NCBI GenBank assembly: GCA_014239855.1
Contig: JAAZXY010000011.1
Coordinates: 1-51,742 of the forward strand
Direction: 5' to 3'
Length of the DNA: 51,742 nucleotides
Source: Acidimicrobiales bacterium
GTDB lineage: Bacteria > Actinomycetota > Acidimicrobiia > Acidimicrobiales > MedAcidi-G1
Shown: positions 9,281-17,834 of the stretch, piece by piece
Layout of the letters: the number at the start of each line of letters is the position of its first letter
How positions within the stretch are numbered: position 1 is the first letter of the stretch
Translations under genes and position numbers: made by a program
The notes under the pieces: model-generated
What the model saw: only the letters and a program-made list of their open reading frames with translations
The model's database searches: none
Told to the model about the DNA's origin: nothing

Positions 9281-9380
9281 GGTGTGCGCTCCGTTCGGGC
9301 CCGATTTCGGTCGGGGACATCTTCCCGCCCAGCCGGCCGGAGGGCCAACGCGTGGTCTGTGACGTCCGGCGCCCGGCGGC

Positions 9381-10142
9381 TCAGGCGTCGAGCGAGGCCC
9401 AGAACCCGGTCAGGAGGTCTGCGGCCTCGGCGGGGCGTTCGCACATCCACCAGTGGCCGGCACCGTCCAGCGGGGCGTGACGTGCGCCGAGATGGTCGGC
9501 CATCTCTGTGGCCCGTCCGGGTGGCCCCACGTAGGGGTCCTCCGACGGGTCGAGGGCCAGGCCCGGGGGGAGGGTCAGGGCAGCCAGTTCCCGGCCCAGG
9601 TCGGCCATGGCCGGCTGGGCGCCCGAGCGGTAGAGGGGGAGGATGCACCGGGCGATGCCGTCGATCGAGTCGGCCACGTCACCTGCGGCGGCCTCTCCCA
9701 TCCCGACGGCCGTCATCATGGCGATCTGCTCGTCACGTGTCCCGGCCTGCATGCCGGCCACGATCTTCTCGCCGACCTCGGGGGTCTGCCACAACTGGGC
9801 CGTGTCGTGCCATGCGTAGTCGGGGTGGAGGAGACCCAGACAGTCGCACGCCCACGACCGCACGAGGTCGGGACGGACCGACAGCAGGCCGAACACGTGC
9901 CCGGCACCCCAGTCGTGACCCACGATGTCCACCGGACCGTCGAGGGCCAGCGCTTCCACCGCGGAGATGAGCCAGTCGCGGTAGTCCTCCCGTGTGGCGC
10001 CCCATCCGTCCGGTACAGGCGCACCGAAGCCGGGTGGTGACAGCAGGATGATCCCGTCGATGCCGCGATCGGCCAACTCGCCGACCAGGTCGGCCCAGAT
10101 GGCGTCGGTCTCGGGATTGCCGTGCACGAAGACGAGGCTCAT
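9381..10142 (-). CDS. Alpha/beta hydrolase with Asp nucleophile (haloalkane dehalogenase / epoxide hydrolase type)
   Basis: A 253-aa alpha/beta hydrolase. The oxyanion segment reads HGNPETDAIW near the N-terminus. The nucleophile elbow is VGHDWGAGH, so the nucleophile is Asp rather than Ser. The C-terminal catalytic His is in DGAGHWWMCERP. An Asp nucleophile is known from epoxide hydrolases and haloalkane dehalogenases. The HGNP plus HDW combination includes the Asn and Trp positions that bind halide in dehalogenases, but the order of cap residues is not enough to choose between them. It lies 5 bp downstream of a sulfatase gene and is almost certainly co-transcribed with it. Confidence 0.88.
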   Translation of the reverse strand: MSLVFVHGNPETDAIWADLVGELADRGIDGIILLSPPGFGAPVPDGWGATREDYRDWLISAVEALALDGPVDIVGHDWGAGHVFGLLSVRPDLVRSWACDCLGLLHPDYAWHDTAQLWQTPEVGEKIVAGMQAGTRDEQIAMMTAVGMGEAAAGDVADSIDGIARCILPLYRSGAQPAMADLGRELAALTLPPGLALDPSEDPYVGPPGRATEMADHLGARHAPLDGAGHWWMCERPAEAADLLTGFWASLDA

Positions 10143-10147
10143 GGGGC

Positions 10148-11596
10148 TCAGCCTCTCTCGGGAAGGTCGTATTCCGCCATGTAGTACGGGGCGTCCTCGT
10201 CGAAAACGGTGAGGGTCACCGGATCCGACACCCGCCCGACCGGCCGCACGCCGGTACCCGCCGTGTCGGACGCGTCGTCACCGAGTTCGACTCGGGCTCC
10301 CTCGATGATGGCCAGCAGTTCGGCCACCACCTCGGGGTGGTCGTCGACCAGGTCGTCTCGCTCACCGATGTCGGCATCCAGGTCGTACAGGCGCACCCGT
10401 TCGACGTTCCACTTGCGGACGTGGAGCTTCCAGCGCCCCAGCCGCACCGCCTCGATGTTGCCGCCCAGCATGTAGAAGAACGGTCGCTCTTCGGGCCCGT
10501 CGCCGCCGTTCAGCAGCGGGCCGAGGTTCCGGCCGTCCAACGTGCGGTCGTCGGGAACGTCGACGCCGCACCAGCCGGCGATGGTCGGGTAGAGATCCAT
10601 GGCGTTGGACACGTCGTCCACCACCTGGCCGGCGGGAACCCGTCCGGGCCATCGGACAATGCACGGCACCCGCTGGCCGCCCTCCCACGTGGTGCCCTTG
10701 GACGCCCGGAGGGGTCCGTTGCTGCCCCCTCCCTCCCGGGTGAGCGCCCCGTTGTCGCTGGTGAACACCACGACGGTGTCCTCGTCGAGGCCGAGGTCGC
10801 GCAGCTCGCGCAACAGCACGTCGGTCGACCAGTCGATGCACCGCACGGCCGCCCCGTACCGACCGTTGCGGGACTCGCGCACGAATCGGGTCTGCACGTA
10901 GATGGGCAGATGCACGTACAGGTGGGCCAGGTACAGGAAGAAGGGCTGATCCCGGTTCTCCCGCAGGAACTGCACGGCGTCGGTCACGTACCGCTCGGTG
11001 AGGGCCGCCTGGTCGGGCTGCTCGGCCACCACCTGCTCATCGAGCATGAGCGGGAGCGGAGGCCGCCCCACGAGCATCGGGGCGTCATCGGGGACCGGCG
11101 TGCCGAGGGCTGCCATGACCTTCTGGTAGGGCCGGCCTTCCTCGGGGAAGGCCTGGCGACCCATGTCGTTGCTGTACGGCAGGCCGAACCAGCCGTCGAA
11201 GCCGTGTCGGGTGGGGAGGAAATCGGGTTGGTCGCCGCAGTGCCACTTACCGATGATCCGGGTGGCGTACCCGTCGTCCTGCAACAGACGGGCAATGGTG
11301 ATCTCGTCGGGATGCAGCCCCTGAGCCTGTCCCGGAAACAGCACGGGCGCGTTGTCGATGCTGCGACCGCCGAACCCGACCCGCAGCGGGTAGCTGCCGG
11401 TCAACATGGCGGCCCGTGACGGTGAGCAGACCGGCGAGGCCATGTAGAAGTCGGTGAACCGTGCTCCCTCGTCGGCCATGCGGTCCAGCGCCGGGGTGTC
11501 GTGCTGGGTCGACCCGTAGCACGACAGGTCGCCATAGCCCAGGTCGTCGCAGTTGATCAGGATGACGTTTGGTCGCCGGGTCACGGTGCTGCCCAC
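10148..11596 (-). CDS. Type I sulfatase
   Basis: A 482-aa sulfatase. Metal-binding DD at 17-18 sits in NVILINCDDLGYGD, the formylglycine site is C57-S-P-S-R61 followed by AAMLTG, and FTSDNGA and a GKWHCG motif complete the active-site landmarks. It lacks the extra C-terminal domain of the sulfatase at 617-2899. No signal peptide is visible, so cytoplasmic action or a non-classical route is possible. It pairs with the alpha/beta hydrolase 5 bp downstream. Arylsulfatase-type chemistry is expected, but the substrate is unknown. A maturase must be elsewhere in the genome. Confidence 0.94.
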   Translation of the reverse strand: MGSTVTRRPNVILINCDDLGYGDLSCYGSTQHDTPALDRMADEGARFTDFYMASPVCSPSRAAMLTGSYPLRVGFGGRSIDNAPVLFPGQAQGLHPDEITIARLLQDDGYATRIIGKWHCGDQPDFLPTRHGFDGWFGLPYSNDMGRQAFPEEGRPYQKVMAALGTPVPDDAPMLVGRPPLPLMLDEQVVAEQPDQAALTERYVTDAVQFLRENRDQPFFLYLAHLYVHLPIYVQTRFVRESRNGRYGAAVRCIDWSTDVLLRELRDLGLDEDTVVVFTSDNGALTREGGGSNGPLRASKGTTWEGGQRVPCIVRWPGRVPAGQVVDDVSNAMDLYPTIAGWCGVDVPDDRTLDGRNLGPLLNGGDGPEERPFFYMLGGNIEAVRLGRWKLHVRKWNVERVRLYDLDADIGERDDLVDDHPEVVAELLAIIEGARVELGDDASDTAGTGVRPVGRVSDPVTLTVFDEDAPYYMAEYDLPERG

Positions 11597-11670
11597 GTGC
11601 CGATCATCGTTGTCGGGACGACCGGCTGCCGAATCGGAGGTCCGTGCCGTCCCACCGCTACGGTCGCCGC

Positions 11671-12183
11671 ATGAGCGACAACGAGGGTGCGAACGAGGGG
11701 TCCAGCCAGCGGGTGACGATGGAGTGGGAGACGCCGTCCCATGACGAGATCATCGAGATCTCCAAGGGGCACGTGGCCGGTCTGGAGATGACCGACGACG
11801 ATGCCGTGTGGTGCGTGGCCGGGATGCATCACGTGCTGCTGCACACCATTGGTCGGAAGTCGGGCAACGAGCACAAGGTGGCCCTTCCGTTCTGGCGGGA
11901 CGCCAATGGCCACCGCATCGTGGTCGGATCGTTCGCCGGGGCCACGAAGGATCCGTCGTGGGTGTTGAACCTGCGCGACGGGGACGCCAACCCGCGGGTG
12001 AAGGTCCGGGTCCAGAACGGGATGTTCTGGTCCGAACAGCAGGTCCTGGACGCCGGGGACGAACGTGACGCCCTGTGGGCGGCCATGCTCGAGGATCGTG
12101 CGTGGTACGCCGACTACCAGGCCAAGACCGAGCGCATCATCCCGTTGGTGCGCCTCGCCGAGACCGAAGCCATCACCGACTGA
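11671..12183 (+). CDS. Deazaflavin (F420)-dependent nitroreductase/oxidoreductase family protein
   Basis: About 170 aa from the ATG at 11671; an open frame extends upstream but overlaps the divergent sulfatase start. The core HTIGRKSGNEHKVALPFW, then VVGSFAGATKDPSWVLNL and PRVKVRVQ, matches the split-barrel Ddn-like family of actinobacteria, which binds F420H2 through the G-R-K-S-G segment. Family members reduce quinones, nitro compounds or enones. It is transcribed divergently from the sulfatase and converges with a TauD gene. The deazaflavin family supports an actinobacterial host. Confidence 0.85.
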   Translation: MSDNEGANEGSSQRVTMEWETPSHDEIIEISKGHVAGLEMTDDDAVWCVAGMHHVLLHTIGRKSGNEHKVALPFWRDANGHRIVVGSFAGATKDPSWVLNLRDGDANPRVKVRVQNGMFWSEQQVLDAGDERDALWAAMLEDRAWYADYQAKTERIIPLVRLAETEAITD

Positions 12184-12225
12184 CCGCCGGCCGGCTGGCA
12201 GCGTCGGCCATTCAGAAACGGGTAC

Positions 12226-13128
12226 TCAGGCCAGACGGCCGATGGACACCCGGATGGGGGACTCGTCGGGCTCGATGCCCCCGGGGTCGAAGAACGGACG
12301 GGTGCCCTGCACGGTGACCCGATGTCCCGATCGCTCGTGGGGCCAGTAGTCCCAGATGGCGAAGTGCTGGACCCGACGGTTGTCCCACAACAGCACGTCG
12401 TGGGGCTCCCAGCGGTGTCGGATCTGGAACTCCGGCCGGGTGCAGTGCTCGTGGAGGTCGGCCAGGAGCGTGTCGCTCTCGGAACGCTCCATGCCGGTAA
12501 TGGCCACCGTGAACGACGGGTTCACGAAGAGGCTGCGCCGACCGGTCTCGGGGTGGGTCCGAACCACCGGATGGATGGCCGACGGAGTGTCTACGGCGAC
12601 TTCATCGGCACCCCGGTCGGCGTAACGCCCCGGATACACGTGCGCTGAGGCGTGCACCGCCGACAGGGTGCACAGGCGTTCCCTGGTGGCGGGCGGCAGG
12701 GTGGCGTAGGCGGCCTCCATGTCGGCGAACAGGGTGTCGCCGCCCCCACCGTCGGGCAGGAGCTGCACCTGGAGCATGGTGGCCGACGGCGGTTCCTCAT
12801 CACAGGAGACGTCCGAATGCCAGCCGTTGCCGTTGGAGATGGGGGAGTCCCGGTGGGTCCGGATGACGAACACCGCCGCGTTCTCGTGTTCGGCCGGGGC
12901 CGCCGGGTGGGCGTGGAGTGGCCCGAGCCGACGGGCGAACTCGACCTGTGCCTCTGCTGTCAGCGCCGTCTGGCCGCGGAAGGCCAGCACGCCGTGCTCC
13001 AGCCACGACCGGTGGATCCTCTCGAACGTCCGGTCGTCGATGCCGTCGGCCAGGTCGACGCCGTGGACCTCGGCGCCGAACACCGGTGAGATGGGCGCGA
13101 TCTGCACTGCAGCGGACTGGTCGTTCAT
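12226..13128 (-). CDS. TauD/TfdA family 2-oxoglutarate-dependent dioxygenase
   Basis: A 300-aa Fe(II)/2-oxoglutarate dioxygenase. The facial triad is readable: H-x-D in WHSDVSCDEEPPSATM and the distal His in DNRRVQHFAIWDYWP. The 2-oxoglutarate-binding Arg lies in the C-terminal region. Family members oxidise taurine, alkylsulfates, 2,4-D or small methylated and carboxylated compounds; which one cannot be told. It follows the SMP-30-like gene by 21 bp on the minus strand, so the lactonase and dioxygenase likely act on related metabolites. This is one of three TauD genes in the window. Confidence 0.92.
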   Translation of the reverse strand: MNDQSAAVQIAPISPVFGAEVHGVDLADGIDDRTFERIHRSWLEHGVLAFRGQTALTAEAQVEFARRLGPLHAHPAAPAEHENAAVFVIRTHRDSPISNGNGWHSDVSCDEEPPSATMLQVQLLPDGGGGDTLFADMEAAYATLPPATRERLCTLSAVHASAHVYPGRYADRGADEVAVDTPSAIHPVVRTHPETGRRSLFVNPSFTVAITGMERSESDTLLADLHEHCTRPEFQIRHRWEPHDVLLWDNRRVQHFAIWDYWPHERSGHRVTVQGTRPFFDPGGIEPDESPIRVSIGRLA

Positions 13129-13149
13129 GGTTCCGTTCCCGCGGTGGGT

Positions 13150-14055
13150 TCAGGGCCGTCCGGCGGCCGGGTGTTCGACCCGCACGGTCCAGATGGCGCC
13201 ACCGGCCACGCCGACGGTGTCGGTGGCCCGTGACCCGGGAGCGGTCACGCAGAACAGGGTGCGGCCATCCTCTCCACCCAGCATGCAGGCATAGGCCGTC
13301 TGAGGTCGTCGGTAGTCCGGCATGGCGATCCGGTCGGTCACCTCGCCGCCCTCGACCACCCGGACGACGCCGCCACCGCCGGCATCGGCGATCCAGATGC
13401 CACCCGCGGCGTCCAGACAGCAGCCGTCGGGACGGATGCCCGGCGTCTCGGCCCACACCCGGCGCCCGCCGAGCGTTCCCGCAGCCTCCCCGTCGGTGCT
13501 GATGTCGAAGGCGGTCATCCTGGAGGCGAACGTCTCGCCCACGATGAGGGTCGACCCGTCGGGGGTGATGACCGCCCCGTTGGGAAACCCGAGGTCGGCC
13601 GGGCCGGCGGTCACCGATCCGTCGGCCGCCACGATGGCCAACGTGGCCGACACCGGGTTGGATCTGTCGCCCTCGATGTCGAATCCGAAGTTGCCGACGT
13701 AGGCCGTGCCATCGGCGGCCACCACCATGTCGTTGCAGTGCCAGGTGGCGATGGGGGACAGGTCGGCATGCACGGTGATCTCGGGCTTCGGCGACGGGGA
13801 GCCGGAATCCTGGGAATGAGCGACCCGCCAGACCTGTCGGGCCAGCATGGCCACCATCAGCAGGTCGCCGTCCGGTAGCCAACCCAGCCCGGAGGGACGC
13901 TCGTCGCCCGTCTCGACCATGACCTCGCGGGTGCCGTCGGTTGACACGGCGTAGATCCGGTGCTGATGGAAGTCGCTGTACCAGAGCCGGCCGTCGTGCC
14001 AGCGAGGGCCTTCACCGAAGTCCAGGCCGTCAACCAGCAGGGTGGGTTCGGTCAT
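13150..14055 (-). CDS. SMP-30/gluconolactonase/LRE family protein
   Basis: A 301-aa six-bladed beta-propeller hydrolase. The N-terminal DFGEGPRWHDGRLWYSD carries the conserved metal-binding Glu, WHCNDMVVAADGTAYVGN carries the Asn, and GGIWIADAGGGG carries an Asp, as in SMP-30 lactonases. The family opens sugar or other lactones using a divalent cation. It is the first gene of a two-gene unit with the TauD dioxygenase and is divergent from the MFS gene at 14144 across an 88-bp gap, where a promoter for each should lie. Confidence 0.9.
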   Translation of the reverse strand: MTEPTLLVDGLDFGEGPRWHDGRLWYSDFHQHRIYAVSTDGTREVMVETGDERPSGLGWLPDGDLLMVAMLARQVWRVAHSQDSGSPSPKPEITVHADLSPIATWHCNDMVVAADGTAYVGNFGFDIEGDRSNPVSATLAIVAADGSVTAGPADLGFPNGAVITPDGSTLIVGETFASRMTAFDISTDGEAAGTLGGRRVWAETPGIRPDGCCLDAAGGIWIADAGGGGVVRVVEGGEVTDRIAMPDYRRPQTAYACMLGGEDGRTLFCVTAPGSRATDTVGVAGGAIWTVRVEHPAAGRP

Positions 14056-14143
14056 GGGGGCCTCTGGTGCTTCGGGGAGTGGTCACCGGGAACCTACGCC
14101 GAGCGCCGATCGGGCGGGAACCCGGCCCTAGCCTCCTGCATCC

Positions 14144-15349
14144 ATGGGGTTCCGCTCGCTCTCGCCGTACATCTGGCCCATCTACGGGCCGTGGATGGCG
14201 GCCAGCCTCGGCATGAGCATCCTGCTGGTCGCCCTGCCCATCGTCCTGGTGGGCGACGGTCACGGCTACACGGTGGCCGCCCTGGTGGCCGGAGCCGGGG
14301 GAGCGGGCGCCGCACTGGCCGCCCTTCCCGTGGGGTGGTCCACGGACCGCTGGGGTCCGGCCCGGGTGGGCGCGGGTTCGCTGACCGCCATGATCGCCGC
14401 TTCGCTCCTGATGGCCGCCGTTGCCCGGCCGGTGATGCTCGGGATCGGCCACCTGGTGTTCGGTGGTGGTTCGCTCGGGGTGATGCTGTCGCGTCAGTCC
14501 GACCTGACCCGCCGGATCCCGATCACCCTCCGTGGGCGGGCCATGTCGCTCATGGGCGGGACGATGCGGTTCTCGGTCCTGATGGGCACGGCGGCCGGAG
14601 GGCTGCTGGTCGACCTGGCCGGCGCCCGTTGGACCTTCCTGGTGGCCGGAATGGGTGCGGCCGTCGGCCTCCCAGCCGTGCTTCCGGGCGTCCGGAACCC
14701 CGACTGGGAGGTCGCCCCGGTCGGGGTGAGGGGCCCCCGCATGGCGCGGGTGATCCGAACCAACCGGAGGCACCTCCTGCAGGCCGGGCTCTTCGGCATG
14801 TCGTCGATGACCGCCCGGGAGGGTCGCATGGTGCTCCTGCCCCTGGTCGGGGTGGCCCTGGAGTTGCGGCCGGCCACCATTGGTGTGCTGGTGGCTTCGG
14901 GCTACGCGGCGGACCTGCTGTTGTTCCCGGTCTCGGGGGCGATCATGGATCGGGTAGGACGCCTGGCGGCCATGGTGCCCGCTTATGGCCTCCTGGCCGT
15001 CGGCCTGCTGAGCCTGATGGCTGCCGATTCGGCCACTGGTGTCCTCCTGGCCGGACTGGTCATGGGCCTCGGTAACGGCCTGAGCTCGGGTTCGCTGTTC
15101 ACCCTGAGCAGCGATCTGGCCCCCGAGGAGGGGACGGCCTCGTTCCTGTCGGCGGTTTCCATGCTGACCGACATCGGTCGGGTGGTCGGCCCGCTGCTCG
15201 TCGGGCTGGCTGCCGGCCGTTGGGGTCTGGACGCCGCCGCGGCGGCTCTGGCTGTGGCCATGGTATTGGGTCTCCTGTGGCTGGTCTTCATGGTGGGCGA
15301 GACGGGTGAGCGGGACGGGCGCCCGGTCATGAGAGGATCGGTCCGATGA
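14144..15349 (+). CDS. MFS transporter
   Basis: A 401-aa membrane protein with about 12 hydrophobic segments. The first helix region is WPIYGPWMAASLGMSILLVALP. The loop after helix 2 reads GWSTDRWGPARVG, the MFS A-motif equivalent (G-x-x-x-D-R-x-G), and a second GAIMDRVGRLA occurs after the mid-protein loop. The protein should move a small solute across the cytoplasmic membrane. Its stop overlaps the ATG of an FAD monooxygenase gene (ATGA), suggesting it imports or exports that enzyme's substrate or product. Confidence 0.92.
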   Translation: MGFRSLSPYIWPIYGPWMAASLGMSILLVALPIVLVGDGHGYTVAALVAGAGGAGAALAALPVGWSTDRWGPARVGAGSLTAMIAASLLMAAVARPVMLGIGHLVFGGGSLGVMLSRQSDLTRRIPITLRGRAMSLMGGTMRFSVLMGTAAGGLLVDLAGARWTFLVAGMGAAVGLPAVLPGVRNPDWEVAPVGVRGPRMARVIRTNRRHLLQAGLFGMSSMTAREGRMVLLPLVGVALELRPATIGVLVASGYAADLLLFPVSGAIMDRVGRLAAMVPAYGLLAVGLLSLMAADSATGVLLAGLVMGLGNGLSSGSLFTLSSDLAPEEGTASFLSAVSMLTDIGRVVGPLLVGLAAGRWGLDAAAAALAVAMVLGLLWLVFMVGETGERDGRPVMRGSVR

Positions 15350-16629
15350 GTAGCGGACACGGGCGGGTCCTCCTGGCGGGAGGCGGGATCGGCGGTCTGA
15401 CCACCGCGCTCTGCCTGCATCGTGCGGGCCTGGACGTGACGGTGTTCGAGGCGGTCGCCGAACCCCGGGAACTGGGCGTGGGCATCAACCTGTTGCCGCA
15501 TTCTGTCAGGGTGCTCGACGACCTTGGTCTGGCTGATGATCTCGCCGAGGTGGGGGTGGCCACCTCCGAACTGCGGTTCTGTTCCGACGACGGGGTGCTG
15601 ATCTGGTCTGAACCACGTGGGTTGGCAGCCGGGAACCCGTGGCCCCAGATCTCCGTCCACCGGGGACGCCTCCAGATGATGCTGCTGGATGCCGTCCGAT
15701 CCGAGTTGGGCGCCGACCGGGTGCTGACGGGCCATCGGATCGAATCGTTCAGTCAGGACGGCGAATCCAGTGGCCATCAGGTCGAGGCCCGATTCGTGGA
15801 CCGGTCGGGCGCCGAGGTGGCCGTCGAGCGGGGGAGCGTCCTGGTGGGATGCGACGGCCTCCACTCGGTGGTTCGGCGTCATCTGGTGGGCGACGAGGGT
15901 CCGCCGCACCACTCGGGGCTCGTGCTGTGGCGCGGTGCGGTCGAGATGGCGCCCTACCTCGACGGCCGCACCATGTTCATGGCCGGGCACGACAACCAGA
16001 AGGCCGTCGTCTATCCGATCCGGGGACCCCGGGAACCGGGCGGGACGGTGCTCACCAACTGGGTGGCGGAACGGCCGGTGGCCATCGGCGGCGACAGGGC
16101 CGACGCCGACTGGAACGCCCCGGTGGACCCGGGTGACATCGCTCCGTGGTTCGCCGACTGGGACTTCGGCTGGATAAACGTGGGCGAGGTGATCGCGGCC
16201 ACCGACGTGGCGTACGAGTTCCCGATGGTCGACCGCCATCCGTTGGAACGTTGGACCGACGGACGGGTCACCCTGCTGGGTGACGCCGCGCATCCGATGC
16301 GTCCCAACGGCAGCAACGGGGCCAGCCAGGCCATCCTGGACGGCGAGGCACTGGCCCGGTCGTTGTCGGCGTCCGACGACCCTTCGGCTGCCCTGCTCGC
16401 CTATGAGCAGGAGCGGCGCGACCCCACCAGCCGCCTCGTCCTGGCCAACCGGCAGGCCGGACCCGAGCGGGTCATGCAGTGGGTGGCCGACCGCTGCGAC
16501 GGGGCCTGTGGCCCGGCCACCGGAGGGCGTCACGTCTGCGTCACGACCGATGTCCTGGAGCGGGAGGCGAACGCCTACAAGGAACTGGCAGGATTCGACT
16601 TGGCTACCCTCCGGAACCTGGCCGACTGA
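15346..16629 (+). CDS. FAD-dependent monooxygenase (group A aromatic hydroxylase type)
   Basis: A 427-aa flavoprotein. The FAD dinucleotide motif is LLAGGGIGGLTTALCLHRAG at residues 9-28, the DG motif is VGCDGLHSVVRRHL, and the second FAD motif is LLGDAAHPMRPNGSNGASQ. This arrangement is diagnostic of salicylate-hydroxylase/PhzS-like single-component monooxygenases that use NAD(P)H and O2. It is translationally coupled to the MFS gene (ATGA overlap), and a YCII protein follows 20 bp later. An aromatic or heterocyclic substrate is likely but not proven. Confidence 0.93.
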   Translation: MSSGHGRVLLAGGGIGGLTTALCLHRAGLDVTVFEAVAEPRELGVGINLLPHSVRVLDDLGLADDLAEVGVATSELRFCSDDGVLIWSEPRGLAAGNPWPQISVHRGRLQMMLLDAVRSELGADRVLTGHRIESFSQDGESSGHQVEARFVDRSGAEVAVERGSVLVGCDGLHSVVRRHLVGDEGPPHHSGLVLWRGAVEMAPYLDGRTMFMAGHDNQKAVVYPIRGPREPGGTVLTNWVAERPVAIGGDRADADWNAPVDPGDIAPWFADWDFGWINVGEVIAATDVAYEFPMVDRHPLERWTDGRVTLLGDAAHPMRPNGSNGASQAILDGEALARSLSASDDPSAALLAYEQERRDPTSRLVLANRQAGPERVMQWVADRCDGACGPATGGRHVCVTTDVLEREANAYKELAGFDLATLRNLAD

Positions 16630-16649
16630 CCGCAGAAACGGGACCCCTG

Positions 16650-16922
16650 ATGCACTTTGTCATCCAAGCTTTCGACCGAGCTGATGCGGGCGACCTCCGG
16701 GTGCGGACCCGTCCCCGCCATCTCGACTATCTGGCCGACTTCGAGGTGATCTTCGGAGGGCCGCTGCTCGCCGATGACGGTGTGATGTGTGGCTCGCTGA
16801 TCGTCGTGCAGGTGGAGGACCGGCCGGCCGCCGAGGCGTTGGCCGCCGGTGATCCCTACGCGAAGGCCGGGTTGTTCGAGCGGGTGACCATCACCGCCAT
16901 GAAGCCCGCCATCGGCGTCTGA
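16650..16922 (+). CDS. YCII-related small protein
   Basis: A 90-aa single-domain protein starting at ATG 16650. The sequence MHFVIQAFDRADAGDLRVR then RPRHLDYL and VEDRPAAEALAAGDPYAKAG fits the YCII ferredoxin-like alpha/beta family, including a conserved His (HLDYL) and the D-P-Y turn. YCII proteins are dehalogenase-like or of unassigned enzymatic role. It closes the MFS-monooxygenase operon and converges on the alpha/beta hydrolase with only 16 bp between stops. Confidence 0.85.
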   Translation: MHFVIQAFDRADAGDLRVRTRPRHLDYLADFEVIFGGPLLADDGVMCGSLIVVQVEDRPAAEALAAGDPYAKAGLFERVTITAMKPAIGV

Positions 16923-16938
16923 CGGGCCCTCGCCGGGG

Positions 16939-17730
16939 TCAGTCGAGCCTGGCCAGGAACTCCAGCAGGGCCGGGTTGACCAACTCGGGCTTCTCGAGGT
17001 TGGCGCTGTGTCCGGCCCCCGGCACCACCACGAACGTCGATGGTCCGCCCAGGCCGTCTGACAACGCCCGGCCCTCGTCGAGGCCGATCGCCGCGTCGAC
17101 GTCGCCGTGGAACGAGATGCTGGGGCACGTGATCTCACCGATGCGGTCGGTGAGATCCTCGCGCTCGAACAGGCACTCCTTGGCGGCCATCCACTGGGCC
17201 AATGGCTTGGCCGTCCACTTGCCCCGCCAGTAACGGGCATCGTCGAAGTCGGGTCCGAAGAGGGCCATCTGGAGGGCATCGCCCATCTCGCCGCTCAGGC
17301 CCAGGGCCAGCGCCCCGTCGAACAGGGCCTGGAAGCCGGCCCGGCCCTCCTCGGAGAAGACGCCGGCCTCGGTGTCGACCAGCACCAGGGCCCGCACCCG
17401 CTCGGGGGCGGTCAGGGCGGCCCGCAGTGACAGGAATCCGCCCTGGGACATGCCGGCCAGGACGGCCTGCTCGATCCCCAGGTGATCCATGAGGCCCAGC
17501 ACGTCGTTGGCGAGATCCCAGTAGTCGAACGGTTCGGTGAACGTGGTCTGGCCCCAGCCGCGCTCGTCGTGGGCGATGACCCGCCATCCGGCCTCGACCA
17601 GCGGGGCGATCTGGTGCTCCCACATCTCGTGGCCCATGGTGAAGCCGTGGCTCAGGACGATGGCCGGCGAGTCCGGATCGCCGCTGTCCTGGTAGTGGAT
17701 GTTCTGGCCGTTGACCGCGGCGAATGGCAT
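16939..17730 (-). CDS. Alpha/beta fold hydrolase, Ser nucleophile
   Basis: A 263-aa hydrolase. The oxyanion region is SHGFTMGHEMW, the nucleophile elbow is AGMSQGGFLSLRAAL (Ser), an acid is probable in ITCPSISFHGDVDAAIG, and the His is in PGAGHSANLEKPELVN. It belongs to the broad family of enol-lactonases, C-C bond hydrolases and esterases. Convergence with the FAD monooxygenase operon makes a ring-opening or ester-cleaving role attractive, but this is context only. It is divergent from the Old Yellow Enzyme gene at 17835. Confidence 0.9.
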   Translation of the reverse strand: MPFAAVNGQNIHYQDSGDPDSPAIVLSHGFTMGHEMWEHQIAPLVEAGWRVIAHDERGWGQTTFTEPFDYWDLANDVLGLMDHLGIEQAVLAGMSQGGFLSLRAALTAPERVRALVLVDTEAGVFSEEGRAGFQALFDGALALGLSGEMGDALQMALFGPDFDDARYWRGKWTAKPLAQWMAAKECLFEREDLTDRIGEITCPSISFHGDVDAAIGLDEGRALSDGLGGPSTFVVVPGAGHSANLEKPELVNPALLEFLARLD

Positions 17731-17834
17731 GGATGCTCCCGTCTAGTGGACGACCGACCGTAGCCAACGGTCAGGTCGCCGTGCGGATCGGGTTTGGACC
17801 GGGTTCGACTGAGATGGCGCCGTAGATTCGACGG

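Noticed and set aside
8177-9970. A 597-aa open frame on the plus strand
   Set aside because: It lies opposite a zinc alcohol dehydrogenase and an alpha/beta hydrolase with clear motifs. Its translation is His/Gly/Arg-rich with no family signature, typical of high-GC antisense frames.
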